Shown: positions 8,643 through 16,645 of the stretch, one piece after another
How positions within the stretch are numbered: position 1 is the first letter of the stretch
How the letters are laid out: each line of letters starts with the position of its first letter
Source: Microbacterium proteolyticum
Lineage (GTDB): Bacteria > Actinomycetota > Actinomycetes > Actinomycetales > Microbacteriaceae
Direction of reading: 5' to 3'
Length of the DNA: 64,000 bases
Assembly (NCBI RefSeq): GCF_014192415.1
Contig: NZ_JACHXY010000001.1
Location: 930,001 to 994,000 of the forward strand
Translations under genes and position numbers: made by a program
Notes under the pieces: generated by a model
Databases searched by the model: none
Seen by the model: the letters and a program-made list of their open reading frames with translations, nothing else
What the model was told of the DNA's origin: nothing

Positions 8643-10165
8643 AGCATCCTTTCCAGCAGGTCGAGCGTGGAGGGGTTCTCAGCGACCAGGTCGTAGTGCG
8701 CCGCGGCCTCGCCGTCGCGCATCACGATGATGTCGTCGCCCATCTCCAACGCCTCTTCGAGGGTGTCCGCCAGCAGCACCACGGCGGTGCCGTTGTCGCA
8801 CGCGCGGCGGATCTGCGCGTTGACGATCTGCGAGGCGCCCGGGTCGAGGCCGCGCAGCGGGTGGTCGAGCACGAGCAGCCGCAGGTTCTGCGAGGTGAGC
8901 CACTTGGCCAGCACGACCTTCTGCTGGTTGCCACCGGAGAAGCGCTCGAGCTCGAGCGAGATGTCGTTCGGACGCACCTGCAGCGCGTCGAACCACTCCT
9001 GGGTCGTCTTGTTGCGGCGACCCGGGCGCAGCACGCCGCCGGCCGACGAGGCGCCCGGGTGCGTGAGGGTGAGGTTCTCCGCCGCGGTGAGGCCGCCGAC
9101 CATCCCCTCGACGCGGCGCTCTGCCGGCACGTAGCCGACGCCCGCCTTCACCGCCTTGGGGATGGACCAGTCGCTCACGGCGGCGCCGTCGAGGAGGATC
9201 TGTCCGCGGTCGAAGGGCTCGGCTCCGAACAGGGCCCGCGACAGCGCCTCGCGCCCCGAACCGCTCGTGCCGACCACGGCCGTCAGCCGGCCCGCGAACA
9301 CGCGGAACGACACGTCGTCGTACTCGCCGCGGCGGCTGAGACCGCGCACCTCGAGCACGGGGCGCTCGTCGGCTGCGGGGGCGTGACGCTCACGCGACTC
9401 GGCGCGGGCCTCGCGGCCGACCATGAGGCGGAACAGCTCGGCCTCGGTGACGTCCTGCACGGGACGATCTGCGATCAGTTCGCCGTCGCGCATCACGAGG
9501 ACCCGATCGCAGATGCGCATGACCTCGTCGAGGCGGTGCGAGACGAAGATCACCGAACCCACCTCGCGCAGCTTGCCGATCTCGCGCTCGAGGATCGCGG
9601 TCTCGGTGCGCTCGAGCACCGAGGTGGGTTCGTCGAGGATGACGAGGGGCTGGCCCCCGTCTCGGGTCTGCACGCGGATGGCCCGAGCGATCTCGACCAT
9701 CTGCCGGTCGACGAACGACAGGTCGCCCACCTTGGTGCGGGGGTCGAGCTTCGAGCCGATCTTGGCCAGGGTCTCAGCGGCATCCCTGTTCAGACGGCCC
9801 CAGCGGTAGAAGCCGGCCCGACCCACGCCGCCCTTGCCCGGCTTGGTGTTCATCTCCACGTTCTCGGCGACCGAGAGGTTGGTGAACAGCGACTGCTCCT
9901 GGTGCACCACGCCGACACCGGCCGCGATCGCGTCGCGCGGCCCGCGGAAACGCACGGGGGCGCCGTTGACCTCGATGGTGCCCCCGTCGGGCTGATGGAT
10001 GCCGGTGATGATCTTCAGCAGCGTGGATTTGCCGGCGCCGTTCTCGCCGATCAGGCCGACGACCTGACCGGGGGCGATCTCGAGCGAGACGCCCTTGACC
10101 GCGGCCACGGCGCCGAATGAGATGCGGATGTCCTTCAGGGCGATGACGGGGGTCTGCTCGGTCAT
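8639..10165 (-). CDS. Sugar ABC transporter ATP-binding protein (two ATPase domains)
   Basis: 508 residues, RbsA-like. The first domain has GENGAGKST and VILDEPTSV. The second has the degenerate P-loop GTSGSGREA, the signature FSGGNQQK and a Walker B reading LLVLDHPLRGLDPG at about residue 430. The catalytic glutamate normally found right after the Walker B aspartate is a histidine there, so the second site is probably not hydrolytic. Its start overlaps the upstream permease stop by four bases and its stop overlaps the downstream permease start by four, so three cistrons are coupled. It energises uptake of the ligand bound by the lipoprotein at 11274. Confidence 0.92.
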   Translation of the reverse strand: MTEQTPVIALKDIRISFGAVAAVKGVSLEIAPGQVVGLIGENGAGKSTLLKIITGIHQPDGGTIEVNGAPVRFRGPRDAIAAGVGVVHQEQSLFTNLSVAENVEMNTKPGKGGVGRAGFYRWGRLNRDAAETLAKIGSKLDPRTKVGDLSFVDRQMVEIARAIRVQTRDGGQPLVILDEPTSVLERTETAILEREIGKLREVGSVIFVSHRLDEVMRICDRVLVMRDGELIADRPVQDVTEAELFRLMVGREARAESRERHAPAADERPVLEVRGLSRRGEYDDVSFRVFAGRLTAVVGTSGSGREALSRALFGAEPFDRGQILLDGAAVSDWSIPKAVKAGVGYVPAERRVEGMVGGLTAAENLTLTHPGASSAGGVLRPGRRNKTTQEWFDALQVRPNDISLELERFSGGNQQKVVLAKWLTSQNLRLLVLDHPLRGLDPGASQIVNAQIRRACDNGTAVVLLADTLEEALEMGDDIIVMRDGEAAAHYDLVAENPSTLDLLERML

Positions 10166-11202
10166 TTCGCGATCCTCAGACGGTTGCGCTGCGACCAGGC
10201 AGCGGCGACGATGGCCGCGACGAGGATGGCCCCCGACACGGCGGACTGGAAGCTCGGGCTGACGCCCGAGAGGATGAGGCCGTTGCTCAGCACGGTCAGC
10301 AGGAACACGCCGAGGACGGTGCGCAAAATGCCCCCGCGGCCTCCGCCGAGGGAGGTTCCGCCGATGACGACCGCCGGGATGACGAGGAACAGGGTCCCCG
10401 TGCCGACCGTGGCCGAGCCCGCCCCGAGTTTCATGGTGGCGATGATGCCGGCGAGCCCGCTCAGCACACCCGCGACGATGAACACCGCGGTCTTGATACG
10501 GGCGACGGGCATGCCCGCTGACCGGGCGATCGCCTCGTTGTCACCGATCGCGAGGGTCAGCCGGCCGAAGCGGGTGTAGCGCAGCAGCAGCACACCCAGC
10601 ACCACGACGCCCACCGCGAGGAGGAATCCGTTGGGCAGGCCGAGCGCCGTCTGCGACGACAAGGTGGAGAGGGAGTCGTCGGTGAGGGTCGGGATAGCGG
10701 AGGTGCCGAAGAGGATCGTGGCCACGCCCAAGCCGACGTACCAGATACCGAGCGTGACGATGAAGGACGGCACCTTGAGTCGGGTGAAGATGAGCCCGCT
10801 CACCCACCCGAGCGCCGCACCCACGGCGAGGGCGACCACCCAGGCCCACGGGCCCAGGTCGAGACCGCCGCGGGAATTGGCCGACAACAGGATCCACGCC
10901 ATTCCCGAGGCGCCCATGACGCCTTCGACGGACAGGTCGATGGATCCGAGGAGGATGACGAGAGTGGCACCGACGCCCACGATGAGGGGCACGGTGGCCT
11001 GATCGAGGATGTTCTGCAGGTTGCCGAAGGTGGCGAAGCGCGGGTTCAGCAGCGAGAAGACGACGACCAGCACGACCATCGCCGCCACCAGGGCGACGGG
11101 CTCGCCCCATCCGGCGAAGCGCGTGCGTCGCGCGATCTGGTGTTCTCTCGTGCGGATCGTGGTGGTGTCGGCCGCGGGGGGCCGTGTGGTGGTGTCGGTC
11201 AT
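10162..11202 (-). CDS. Sugar ABC transporter permease (first permease)
   Basis: 346 residues, RbsC-type. It has LLGSIDLSVEGVMGASG near residue 80, VIPAVVIGGTSLGGGRGG in the last third and about 9-10 hydrophobic segments. The open frame extends far upstream, but ATG 11202 starts a normal-length protein directly after the intergenic hairpin. A four-base overlap links it to the ATPase. It forms half of the membrane channel. Confidence 0.92.
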   Translation of the reverse strand: MTDTTTRPPAADTTTIRTREHQIARRTRFAGWGEPVALVAAMVVLVVVFSLLNPRFATFGNLQNILDQATVPLIVGVGATLVILLGSIDLSVEGVMGASGMAWILLSANSRGGLDLGPWAWVVALAVGAALGWVSGLIFTRLKVPSFIVTLGIWYVGLGVATILFGTSAIPTLTDDSLSTLSSQTALGLPNGFLLAVGVVVLGVLLLRYTRFGRLTLAIGDNEAIARSAGMPVARIKTAVFIVAGVLSGLAGIIATMKLGAGSATVGTGTLFLVIPAVVIGGTSLGGGRGGILRTVLGVFLLTVLSNGLILSGVSPSFQSAVSGAILVAAIVAAAWSQRNRLRIAK

Positions 11203-11236
11203 GTTCGACTCCGTCGTCGTGGGGAGGGAAGAAGGG

Positions 11237-11267
11237 TCCCTCCCGGCCGCGGTGCGGCCGGGAGGGA
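11237..11267 (-). promoter_or_regulatory. Intergenic hairpin after binding-protein gene
   Basis: A 14-bp perfect stem with a 3-nt loop (11237-11250 with 11254-11267, core CCCTCCCGGCCGC) lies in the 71-bp gap between the binding-protein stop and the permease start. It probably protects the upstream binding-protein mRNA or partly terminates transcription, as at 875-904 in the other ABC operon. Confidence 0.65.
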
Positions 11268-11273
11268 GAGGCG

Positions 11274-12425
11274 TCAGCTGCCGGGGAGCACCTCGGGGCC
11301 GCCGCCGATGAGCTTCATCGGGTCGGTGTCCCAGGGGCCGTTCTCGATGAGGGAGTCGACGAACTTCTCGGGTCCGTCCTCCGCGTCGTATCCGCTGAAG
11401 TCCCCGAGCGTGTCGGGCGTGACGCAGCTGAGCGCGAACAGGCTGTCGCGCTTCTCCTGCGGCAGTTCGGAGGGCGTGATCTCGCCCGTGGCCGCGAGGT
11501 AGGCCGTGTAGAGGCCGACCGCCGAGGCCATGTAGCCGCGGTGGAAGGTCTCGCCGACGATGGCGTTGTTCCCCTCGCCGGACTCCATCGACGCGATCGT
11601 GTCGGGGTAGAGGCCGTCCGAGGCGAACTTGGTGGTGTCGAGCAGACCGGCGTCCTTGAAGGCCTTCATCGAGCCGGTCTGCATCGCGTCGTCGGCGCTC
11701 CACACGCCGTCGATCGTGTCGCCGTACTTGGCGATGAGGTCCTGCGAGTTCTTGTAGCCGAGCTGCGGGTCCCAGTTCGAGGGGCGTTCCTCGAGGATCG
11801 TGATGCCGGGGTACTTCTCCGCCATCTGCGCCTTGAATCCGGCCACGCGGGTCTGGCTCGTCGTGCTGTCCTGCACGCCGGGGAGCATGACGACGTTGCC
11901 GGTTCCGCCCAGCGCCTCGCCGAGCGCGTCCGCGTTGCACTTGCCGGATTCGACGCCCGGGATCTTCTGGAACGCGACGAAGTTGTCGCCGACCTGGGCG
12001 GGGTCGAGGTTGTCGGGCTTGTTCCACCAGATGGTGACGAAGCCGCCGGCTTGCTTGACCGCGTTGACGATCGTGGGGGCGTCGGAGCTGGCGACGGTGT
12101 TGACGAACAGCACCACCTTCTTGCCCTTGGCGAGGATCGCCTGGATCTTGGAGATCTCCGTCTGCGACGACCCGTTGGAGTCGACGATCTCGAGCGGGAT
12201 GTCGAGCTTCTTCGACAGCGCCTCGGCACCGGCGATGTTGGAGGCCATGTACGGGTTGGTCGTGTTGATCACCGAGGCGACCAGCACGAGGTCCTCCTTC
12301 GCGACCGGCTGGGCGGCGCCGCCGGTCGCCCCTGCGGTGCTGGTGCACCCGGAGAGGACGAGCGCCGCGGCGGCGGCGAGCGCCAGGCCGCGGGCGAGGC
12401 GCTTGGGGGAACGGGTGAATGACAT
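11274..12425 (-). CDS. Sugar-binding lipoprotein of ABC transporter
   Basis: 383 residues. A basic start, a hydrophobic stretch and the lipobox LVLSGC with Cys27 mark a membrane-anchored lipoprotein. The body is a type 1 periplasmic binding fold: VLVASVINTTNPYMASNIAG opens the first lobe and WSADDAMQTGSMKAFKDAG lies in the second. ATG 12425 is chosen because it directly precedes the signal peptide; the in-frame extension overlaps the epoxide hydrolase gene. It is the first transporter component in the operon, 101 bp after the epoxide hydrolase. The ligand is unknown. Confidence 0.92.
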   Translation of the reverse strand: MSFTRSPKRLARGLALAAAAALVLSGCTSTAGATGGAAQPVAKEDLVLVASVINTTNPYMASNIAGAEALSKKLDIPLEIVDSNGSSQTEISKIQAILAKGKKVVLFVNTVASSDAPTIVNAVKQAGGFVTIWWNKPDNLDPAQVGDNFVAFQKIPGVESGKCNADALGEALGGTGNVVMLPGVQDSTTSQTRVAGFKAQMAEKYPGITILEERPSNWDPQLGYKNSQDLIAKYGDTIDGVWSADDAMQTGSMKAFKDAGLLDTTKFASDGLYPDTIASMESGEGNNAIVGETFHRGYMASAVGLYTAYLAATGEITPSELPQEKRDSLFALSCVTPDTLGDFSGYDAEDGPEKFVDSLIENGPWDTDPMKLIGGGPEVLPGS

Positions 12426-12526
12426 CTCGACTCCTTCGTCGAACGGATCGCCGGGGCGATCGGGTAAGGGGTGTGCGGCATCCCCGGGGAGAGGGATGCC
12501 ACGAGGCCGGCCGGGTCGTGCGGGGA

Positions 12527-13771
12527 TCAGCCCGCGGGACGCAGCGTCCGGAAGAACGTGCGCACGTCGTCGACGTACACGTCGGGGACCTCGAGGGGGG
12601 CGAAGTGACCGCCGTCGTCGTGGACGCGGTACTGCTGGAGGTTGAAGTAGGCGTCGGTCCAGGTGCGCGGGGGCTTGTAGATCTCCCCCGGGAAGATGGA
12701 AACGGCGGTGGGGACCCCCACAACCGGGGTGCGGTCGTGCGACGGGGTCCACGGGTTGCCCCGGCATTCCCAGTAGTACCGCGACGACGTACCGCCGGTA
12801 CCGGTGAGGAAGTACACCGCGGCGGTGGTGACCAGGTCTTCCTTGGGCCACACGCGCTCGAAGGCCTCGGTGCCCTCGCCGCGCTCGGCGAGGCCCCAGA
12901 AATAGCGCTTCTCGGTGATCCAGGCCAGTTGGGCCGCCGGGGAGTCCACGACGAGGGCGGCGAGGGTCTGGGGCTTGGTGAGCTGGATCTCGCCGTATCC
13001 GCTCTCGCTCTCGACGAACAGCTTGCCGCGTTCGAACCACCCCTCTTCGCCCTGGCCGTACTCGCTCTCGGCGGGAAGGCCCAGAGCGGGGTCGTACTCG
13101 ATGTGAGCGGGCTGGTCGGGGTGCTCGGGGAGGTAGTGCGACAACTGCGCGGGGAAGTGGGTGTAGACGCCGATGACGTCGTCCTCGTACTTGTGGCCGT
13201 GCTGCTGGGCGATCAGTGCACCCCAGTCCCCGCCGGCGGTGGCGTAGCGCTCGTAGCCGAGCACGTCCTTCATCAGGGTGTTCTCGAGATCGGCGGTTCG
13301 CCAGAAGTTCCAGCCGGTCTCGCGCAACGGCGACGAGAAGCCGTAGCCGGGGAGGGAGATCAGCACGACGTCGAAGCTGTCGGCGGGGTCGCCGCCGAAC
13401 TTGGCCGGGTCGGTGAGCGGCTCGATGACCTTGCGCACGTCCCAGAAGGTCCAGGGCCAGCCGTGGTGCAGCAGCAAGGGCATGGGGTTCGGCCCCTTGC
13501 CCTTCACGTGGATGAAGTGCAGCGGAACGCCCATGAGGTCGACCTTGTAGTGCGGCAGCTCGTTCATGCGACGCTCGACATCGCGCCAGTCGTACTCGTT
13601 GATCCAGTAGTCGACGAGCGTGCGGTGGTAGGCGGTGTTATAGCCGTAGCGCCAGTCGTCGTTGGCGAAGTCCTCGGCGAAGCGGGTGCGCTTCAGGCGG
13701 TCCATCATGTCGTCGAGATCGGCCTGCGGGATCTCGATCCGGAAGGGCCGGACGTCGTGGTCGTGAGCCAC
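12527..13771 (-). CDS. Epoxide hydrolase, alpha/beta hydrolase fold with EHN domain
   Basis: 414 residues. The N-terminal part (about residues 6-110) matches the epoxide hydrolase N-terminal domain, followed by an alpha/beta hydrolase core. HGWP at 103-106 forms the oxyanion region, GGDWG carries the nucleophile Asp182, and His389 in DDGGHFAPLE is the catalytic base. It opens an epoxide to a diol in the cytoplasm. It is the first gene of the second ABC operon, directly behind the operator at 13814-13838, so it is made together with the importer. An epoxide hydrolase heading a sugar operon is unusual; it could act on an anhydro or epoxide-bearing substrate or be a detoxification add-on. Confidence 0.9.
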   Translation of the reverse strand: MAHDHDVRPFRIEIPQADLDDMMDRLKRTRFAEDFANDDWRYGYNTAYHRTLVDYWINEYDWRDVERRMNELPHYKVDLMGVPLHFIHVKGKGPNPMPLLLHHGWPWTFWDVRKVIEPLTDPAKFGGDPADSFDVVLISLPGYGFSSPLRETGWNFWRTADLENTLMKDVLGYERYATAGGDWGALIAQQHGHKYEDDVIGVYTHFPAQLSHYLPEHPDQPAHIEYDPALGLPAESEYGQGEEGWFERGKLFVESESGYGEIQLTKPQTLAALVVDSPAAQLAWITEKRYFWGLAERGEGTEAFERVWPKEDLVTTAAVYFLTGTGGTSSRYYWECRGNPWTPSHDRTPVVGVPTAVSIFPGEIYKPPRTWTDAYFNLQQYRVHDDGGHFAPLEVPDVYVDDVRTFFRTLRPAG

Positions 13772-13813
13772 CGTGAACCTCCTCGTTCTCGGTCTGTGGC
13801 GGTGGAGTGGTAA

Positions 13814-13838
13814 CTATTCACCGTGCGATTGGCTATAC
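13814..13838 (-). promoter_or_regulatory. Candidate operator: GAATAG/GTATAG direct repeat before epoxide hydrolase-ABC operon
   Basis: Read on the - strand, GTATAG (13838-13833) and GAATAG (13819-13814) are direct repeats 19 bp start to start, 43 bp before the ATG at 13771. The same arrangement, also 19 bp apart, lies before the E1 alpha gene (18681-18705), with 19 of 28 aligned bases identical. The site also abuts the stop codon of the lipoate ligase gene. It is probably a shared regulator-binding site or regulated promoter; the SorC protein at 3633 is the candidate binder. Confidence 0.5.
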
Positions 13839-13839
13839 G

Positions 13840-14784
13840 CTAAGCCCCCTCCGGCCCCGTGTCAACGGTCGATTCCGGCGAGGAGACCACGCGGTCGCCG
13901 GCGAGCTGCGACAGGGCCGTCGCAAGGTCGGGAACGAGCTCGGGAAGCCGGCGGCGCGGGGCGTCGGGCCCGGCGAACAGCTCAGCGACGTCGCGGCGCA
14001 CCACGTCGTCGACCACGGTGGCCTCCTCGGCGAGCGACCCCACGGTCGCGGGATCCCACGCCAGATCCAGGATGCCGTTGACCTCGACCAGCAGGCCGTG
14101 CGCGCGTTCGCTCAGGCGCAGCGGGATGCTCGCGGTGAACAGGCGCGCTCCGCGCACGACGCGCTGCGCCGTGCCGACGAGCTTGACCGCGCCGCGCGCG
14201 TTGACCGACCATTCGCCGGGGCAGTACTCCCCCGCCACACCCCCCAGGCGCGCGTCGACGCCCCACCCGCGGGCGAGATCGGCGAAGTCGCGTCCGCGCT
14301 CGCGGAAGACCTCGCCGTCGTCGCGGCGCGCCGTTTCGGAGGAGACGAGGTCGATGACGAGCCAGTCCTCGTCGAGCACGACCGCGCGCCCGCCGGCGGG
14401 ACGGACGACCGGGAGATAGCCCGCCGCGCGCGCCGCGTCGGCAGCCCGGGCGAAACGGGGATGCAGGCTCTCTCGGCGACTGAAGGCCACGGTGGGCGCC
14501 GGGGAGAAGAGGCGCACGGCATCGGTCGCCTCGCCCGCCGCGACCCGCTGCAGCAGCACCAGACTCGACAGCACCTCGTCGACGGGCGTGCGGGGGGCAC
14601 CCGGTGCGCGGACCGCCTCGATGAGGACCCTGCCGCCGGGCGGAACCTCTCGAACCCCGGAAGGGCCCGACACCGCCGCGGGAAACGCGGAGGAGCCGGG
14701 CCCTGCCTCGATCGGCACGTCGGATCGCGGTGCGGCGCCCGCACGATCCGCCGTCGAGCGGGCCGTGCGGGCGCCGTCGTTCAC
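13840..14784 (-). CDS. Lipoate-protein ligase A-like protein (BPL/LplA/LipB fold)
   Basis: 314 residues from GTG 14784, whose GTGA overlaps the E2 stop, so translation is coupled. The region RPAGGRAVVLDEDWLVIDL corresponds to the RRxSGGGAVxHD lipoate-site motif and VKLVGTAQRVVRGARLF to the KxxGxAQR segment with the catalytic lysine. Family members attach lipoate or octanoate to the lysine of lipoyl domains. Being last in the block encoding E1, a lipoyl domain and E2, it is probably dedicated to modifying the 80-residue lipoyl protein at 16381. A downstream accessory domain as in E. coli LplA is not obvious. Confidence 0.82.
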   Translation of the reverse strand: MNDGARTARSTADRAGAAPRSDVPIEAGPGSSAFPAAVSGPSGVREVPPGGRVLIEAVRAPGAPRTPVDEVLSSLVLLQRVAAGEATDAVRLFSPAPTVAFSRRESLHPRFARAADAARAAGYLPVVRPAGGRAVVLDEDWLVIDLVSSETARRDDGEVFRERGRDFADLARGWGVDARLGGVAGEYCPGEWSVNARGAVKLVGTAQRVVRGARLFTASIPLRLSERAHGLLVEVNGILDLAWDPATVGSLAEEATVVDDVVRRDVAELFAGPDAPRRRLPELVPDLATALSQLAGDRVVSSPESTVDTGPEGA

Positions 14785-15452
14785 GGGGACGGGCTCTCGA
14801 GCTCGCGCCGGAGCACCCCGACGAAGCGCGCCGCGGTGGCCCCGTCGAGGGCGCGGTGGTCGGCCGTCAGCGTGAACTCGGCGATCGGAGCCCACAGGCC
14901 CGCATCCTCGCGGTGCACGAAGCGCTGCACGGTCGCGCCGACGGCGAGGATCGCCGCCTGGGGCACGTTGAGGATCGCGTCGAAGCGCGTCACACCCATC
15001 ATCCCGAGGTTGGAGACGGTGAAAGTACCGCCGGTGACGTCGTCGCGGGTCAGAGCTCCCGCACGGGCCCGGCCGACGACGTCGGCCCTCGCCCGCGAGA
15101 TCTCCGCGAGACCGGCCGCGCCGATGTCGTGCACGACGGGCACGACCAGGCCTTTCGGGCTGTCGACGGCCACCCCGACGTTCGCCCTCTCGAAACGCGT
15201 CACGCTCTCGTCCCCGACGTGCGCGTTCACCTGCGGCACCTCGACCAGGGCGCGGGCGCTCGCGCGCAGGATGGCATCCGTCACGGTCGCCGTCGACTCG
15301 ATCTGCTTCGTCCGAAGGGCCGCCGTCATGTCGACCTCGACCGTGACATGGAACACCGGCGCGGCCCACGCCTGCACCATCCGCCGAGCGGCGGTGCGCC
15401 GGAGCCCCGTCAGCGGCTCGACGACACCGTCTTCGATAACCGGCGTGCTCAT
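14781..15452 (-). CDS. 2-oxoacid dehydrogenase E2, catalytic (acyltransferase) domain only
   Basis: Only 223 residues, about half a normal E2. The catalytic acyltransferase motif DHRALDG is present with His199, as is the TFTVSNLGMMGVTRFDAILN region of the family. There is no lipoyl domain and no peripheral-subunit-binding domain. The lipoyl function is supplied by the separate 80-residue protein at 16381. Start ATG 15452 overlaps the aldolase stop by four bases and its stop overlaps the lipoate ligase start. It would transfer the acyl group from the lipoyl carrier to CoA. Physical coupling to E1 and E3 must occur differently from canonical complexes. Confidence 0.88.
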   Translation of the reverse strand: MSTPVIEDGVVEPLTGLRRTAARRMVQAWAAPVFHVTVEVDMTAALRTKQIESTATVTDAILRASARALVEVPQVNAHVGDESVTRFERANVGVAVDSPKGLVVPVVHDIGAAGLAEISRARADVVGRARAGALTRDDVTGGTFTVSNLGMMGVTRFDAILNVPQAAILAVGATVQRFVHREDAGLWAPIAEFTLTADHRALDGATAARFVGVLRRELESPSP

Positions 15453-16327
15453 ACGAGTACCGCCTCGTCGGGCGCGGGGGCCGCGCGTCCGGCGCGCCCG
15501 GCGCAGCCGTACTCGCGCATCTTCTGAACGGTCGCCTCGATCATCCGCTCGCGCCCTTCCGCCATCGCCTCCTCGAACTGCCGGTCGCCCCGCGACCAGA
15601 CGTCTTCGATGCCCCGGCGGAACGCGTGGCGCAGGTCGGTGTCGGCATTGAGCTTGTGCACGCCCGCCTCGATCGCCGCGTGCAGCTGATCGGCCGGAAC
15701 GCCCGACGCCCCGTGCAGTACGAGCGGAATGCCGACGGCATCCCGAATCTGCCGGATCCGCTCGATGTCCAGCGGTTGCGGCTCGATGCCGGTGACGCCG
15801 TGCATGACACCGGCCGAGATCGCCAGCAGGTCCACGCCCGTCTCGGCGACGAAGCGCTCGGCCTCGTCGACCTTGGTGTAGTACTCCTCCCACGGGATGC
15901 TCTCGGAGGCGTCCGGGATGCGCCCCAGCTCCGCCTCGACGGGGATGCCGAACGCGTGCGCGACCTTGACGACCTCGGCCGTGACGCGGATGTTCTCCTC
16001 GAAGTCGAGGTGCGCGCCGTCGAACATGATCGAGTCGAAGCCGAGCTTGATGGCGTCGAACACTTCGTCGTACGTGCCGTGGTCGAGGTGGATGGGCGCG
16101 GCCAGCCCCGACTCGTCGAGCTCGCGGCGCGTCATCTCGTAGGCGGCGCGCAGTCCCATGTGCGGGACGATGGCTCGCCCCACCTGGAGGAACACGGGGG
16201 CGTCGGCGCGTTGCGCGGCCTGGATGAGCGCCTGAGTGGTCTCGGGATTGTGCATGTTGAACGCACCGACGGCGTAGCCGCCCGCACGTGCGGCGGTGAC
16301 GAGACCCAGCGGGTCGACTCCGGTCAT
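15449..16327 (-). CDS. Class II aldolase (fructose-bisphosphate/tagatose-bisphosphate aldolase family)
   Basis: 292 residues, typical class II FBA/GatY/KbaY size. Zn-site motifs are IHLDHGT with Asp82 and His83, EAELG at 131-135, MHGVTG with His176 and LVLHGASG with His205. It cleaves a ketose phosphate into dihydroxyacetone phosphate (or a related ketone) and an aldehyde. Its position inside a 2-oxoacid dehydrogenase operon, 53 bp after the lipoyl gene and overlapping E2, suggests that one cleavage product is the substrate, or precursor of the substrate, of the complex. The exact sugar is unknown. Confidence 0.9.
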   Translation of the reverse strand: MTGVDPLGLVTAARAGGYAVGAFNMHNPETTQALIQAAQRADAPVFLQVGRAIVPHMGLRAAYEMTRRELDESGLAAPIHLDHGTYDEVFDAIKLGFDSIMFDGAHLDFEENIRVTAEVVKVAHAFGIPVEAELGRIPDASESIPWEEYYTKVDEAERFVAETGVDLLAISAGVMHGVTGIEPQPLDIERIRQIRDAVGIPLVLHGASGVPADQLHAAIEAGVHKLNADTDLRHAFRRGIEDVWSRGDRQFEEAMAEGRERMIEATVQKMREYGCAGRAGRAAPAPDEAVLV

Positions 16328-16380
16328 GATCTGCCTTTCTTTCTTCCGGGCTCCGTTGCCCGGACGCGGTGCGGCGGGCG

Positions 16381-16623
16381 CTAGTCCGTCTCGATGATGG
16401 CGACGACGGTGCGCACCTCGACGGCGTCACCTTCGTCGACGAGCAGTTCGACGAGCGTGCCCGTCGCGGGGGATTCGAGCGTCTCTTCGACCTTCTCGGC
16501 CTCGACGTCGGCCAGGGGCTCGTCTTCGGCGACCTGGTCGCCCACCTTCTTGTGCCACTGGACGATCGCGCCCTCGCTCATCCCCATGCCCCACTGCGGG
16601 AGCAGAACCTCTACACGTGCCAC
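16381..16623 (-). CDS. Stand-alone lipoyl-domain carrier protein
   Basis: 80 residues forming one complete biotinyl/lipoyl domain and nothing else. The modification site DVEAEKVEETLESP has Lys44 at the hairpin tip. The sequence context (AEKVEE rather than MKM) favours lipoate over biotin. It lies 22 bp after E1 beta and 53 bp before the aldolase. It is the swinging carrier for the E1 at 16646-18651 and the E2 at 14781, made as a separate polypeptide. The lipoate ligase at 13840 would load it. Confidence 0.9.
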   Translation of the reverse strand: MARVEVLLPQWGMGMSEGAIVQWHKKVGDQVAEDEPLADVEAEKVEETLESPATGTLVELLVDEGDAVEVRTVVAIIETD

Positions 16624-16645
16624 GTCGTTCTCCTTGTCTGGTCGA

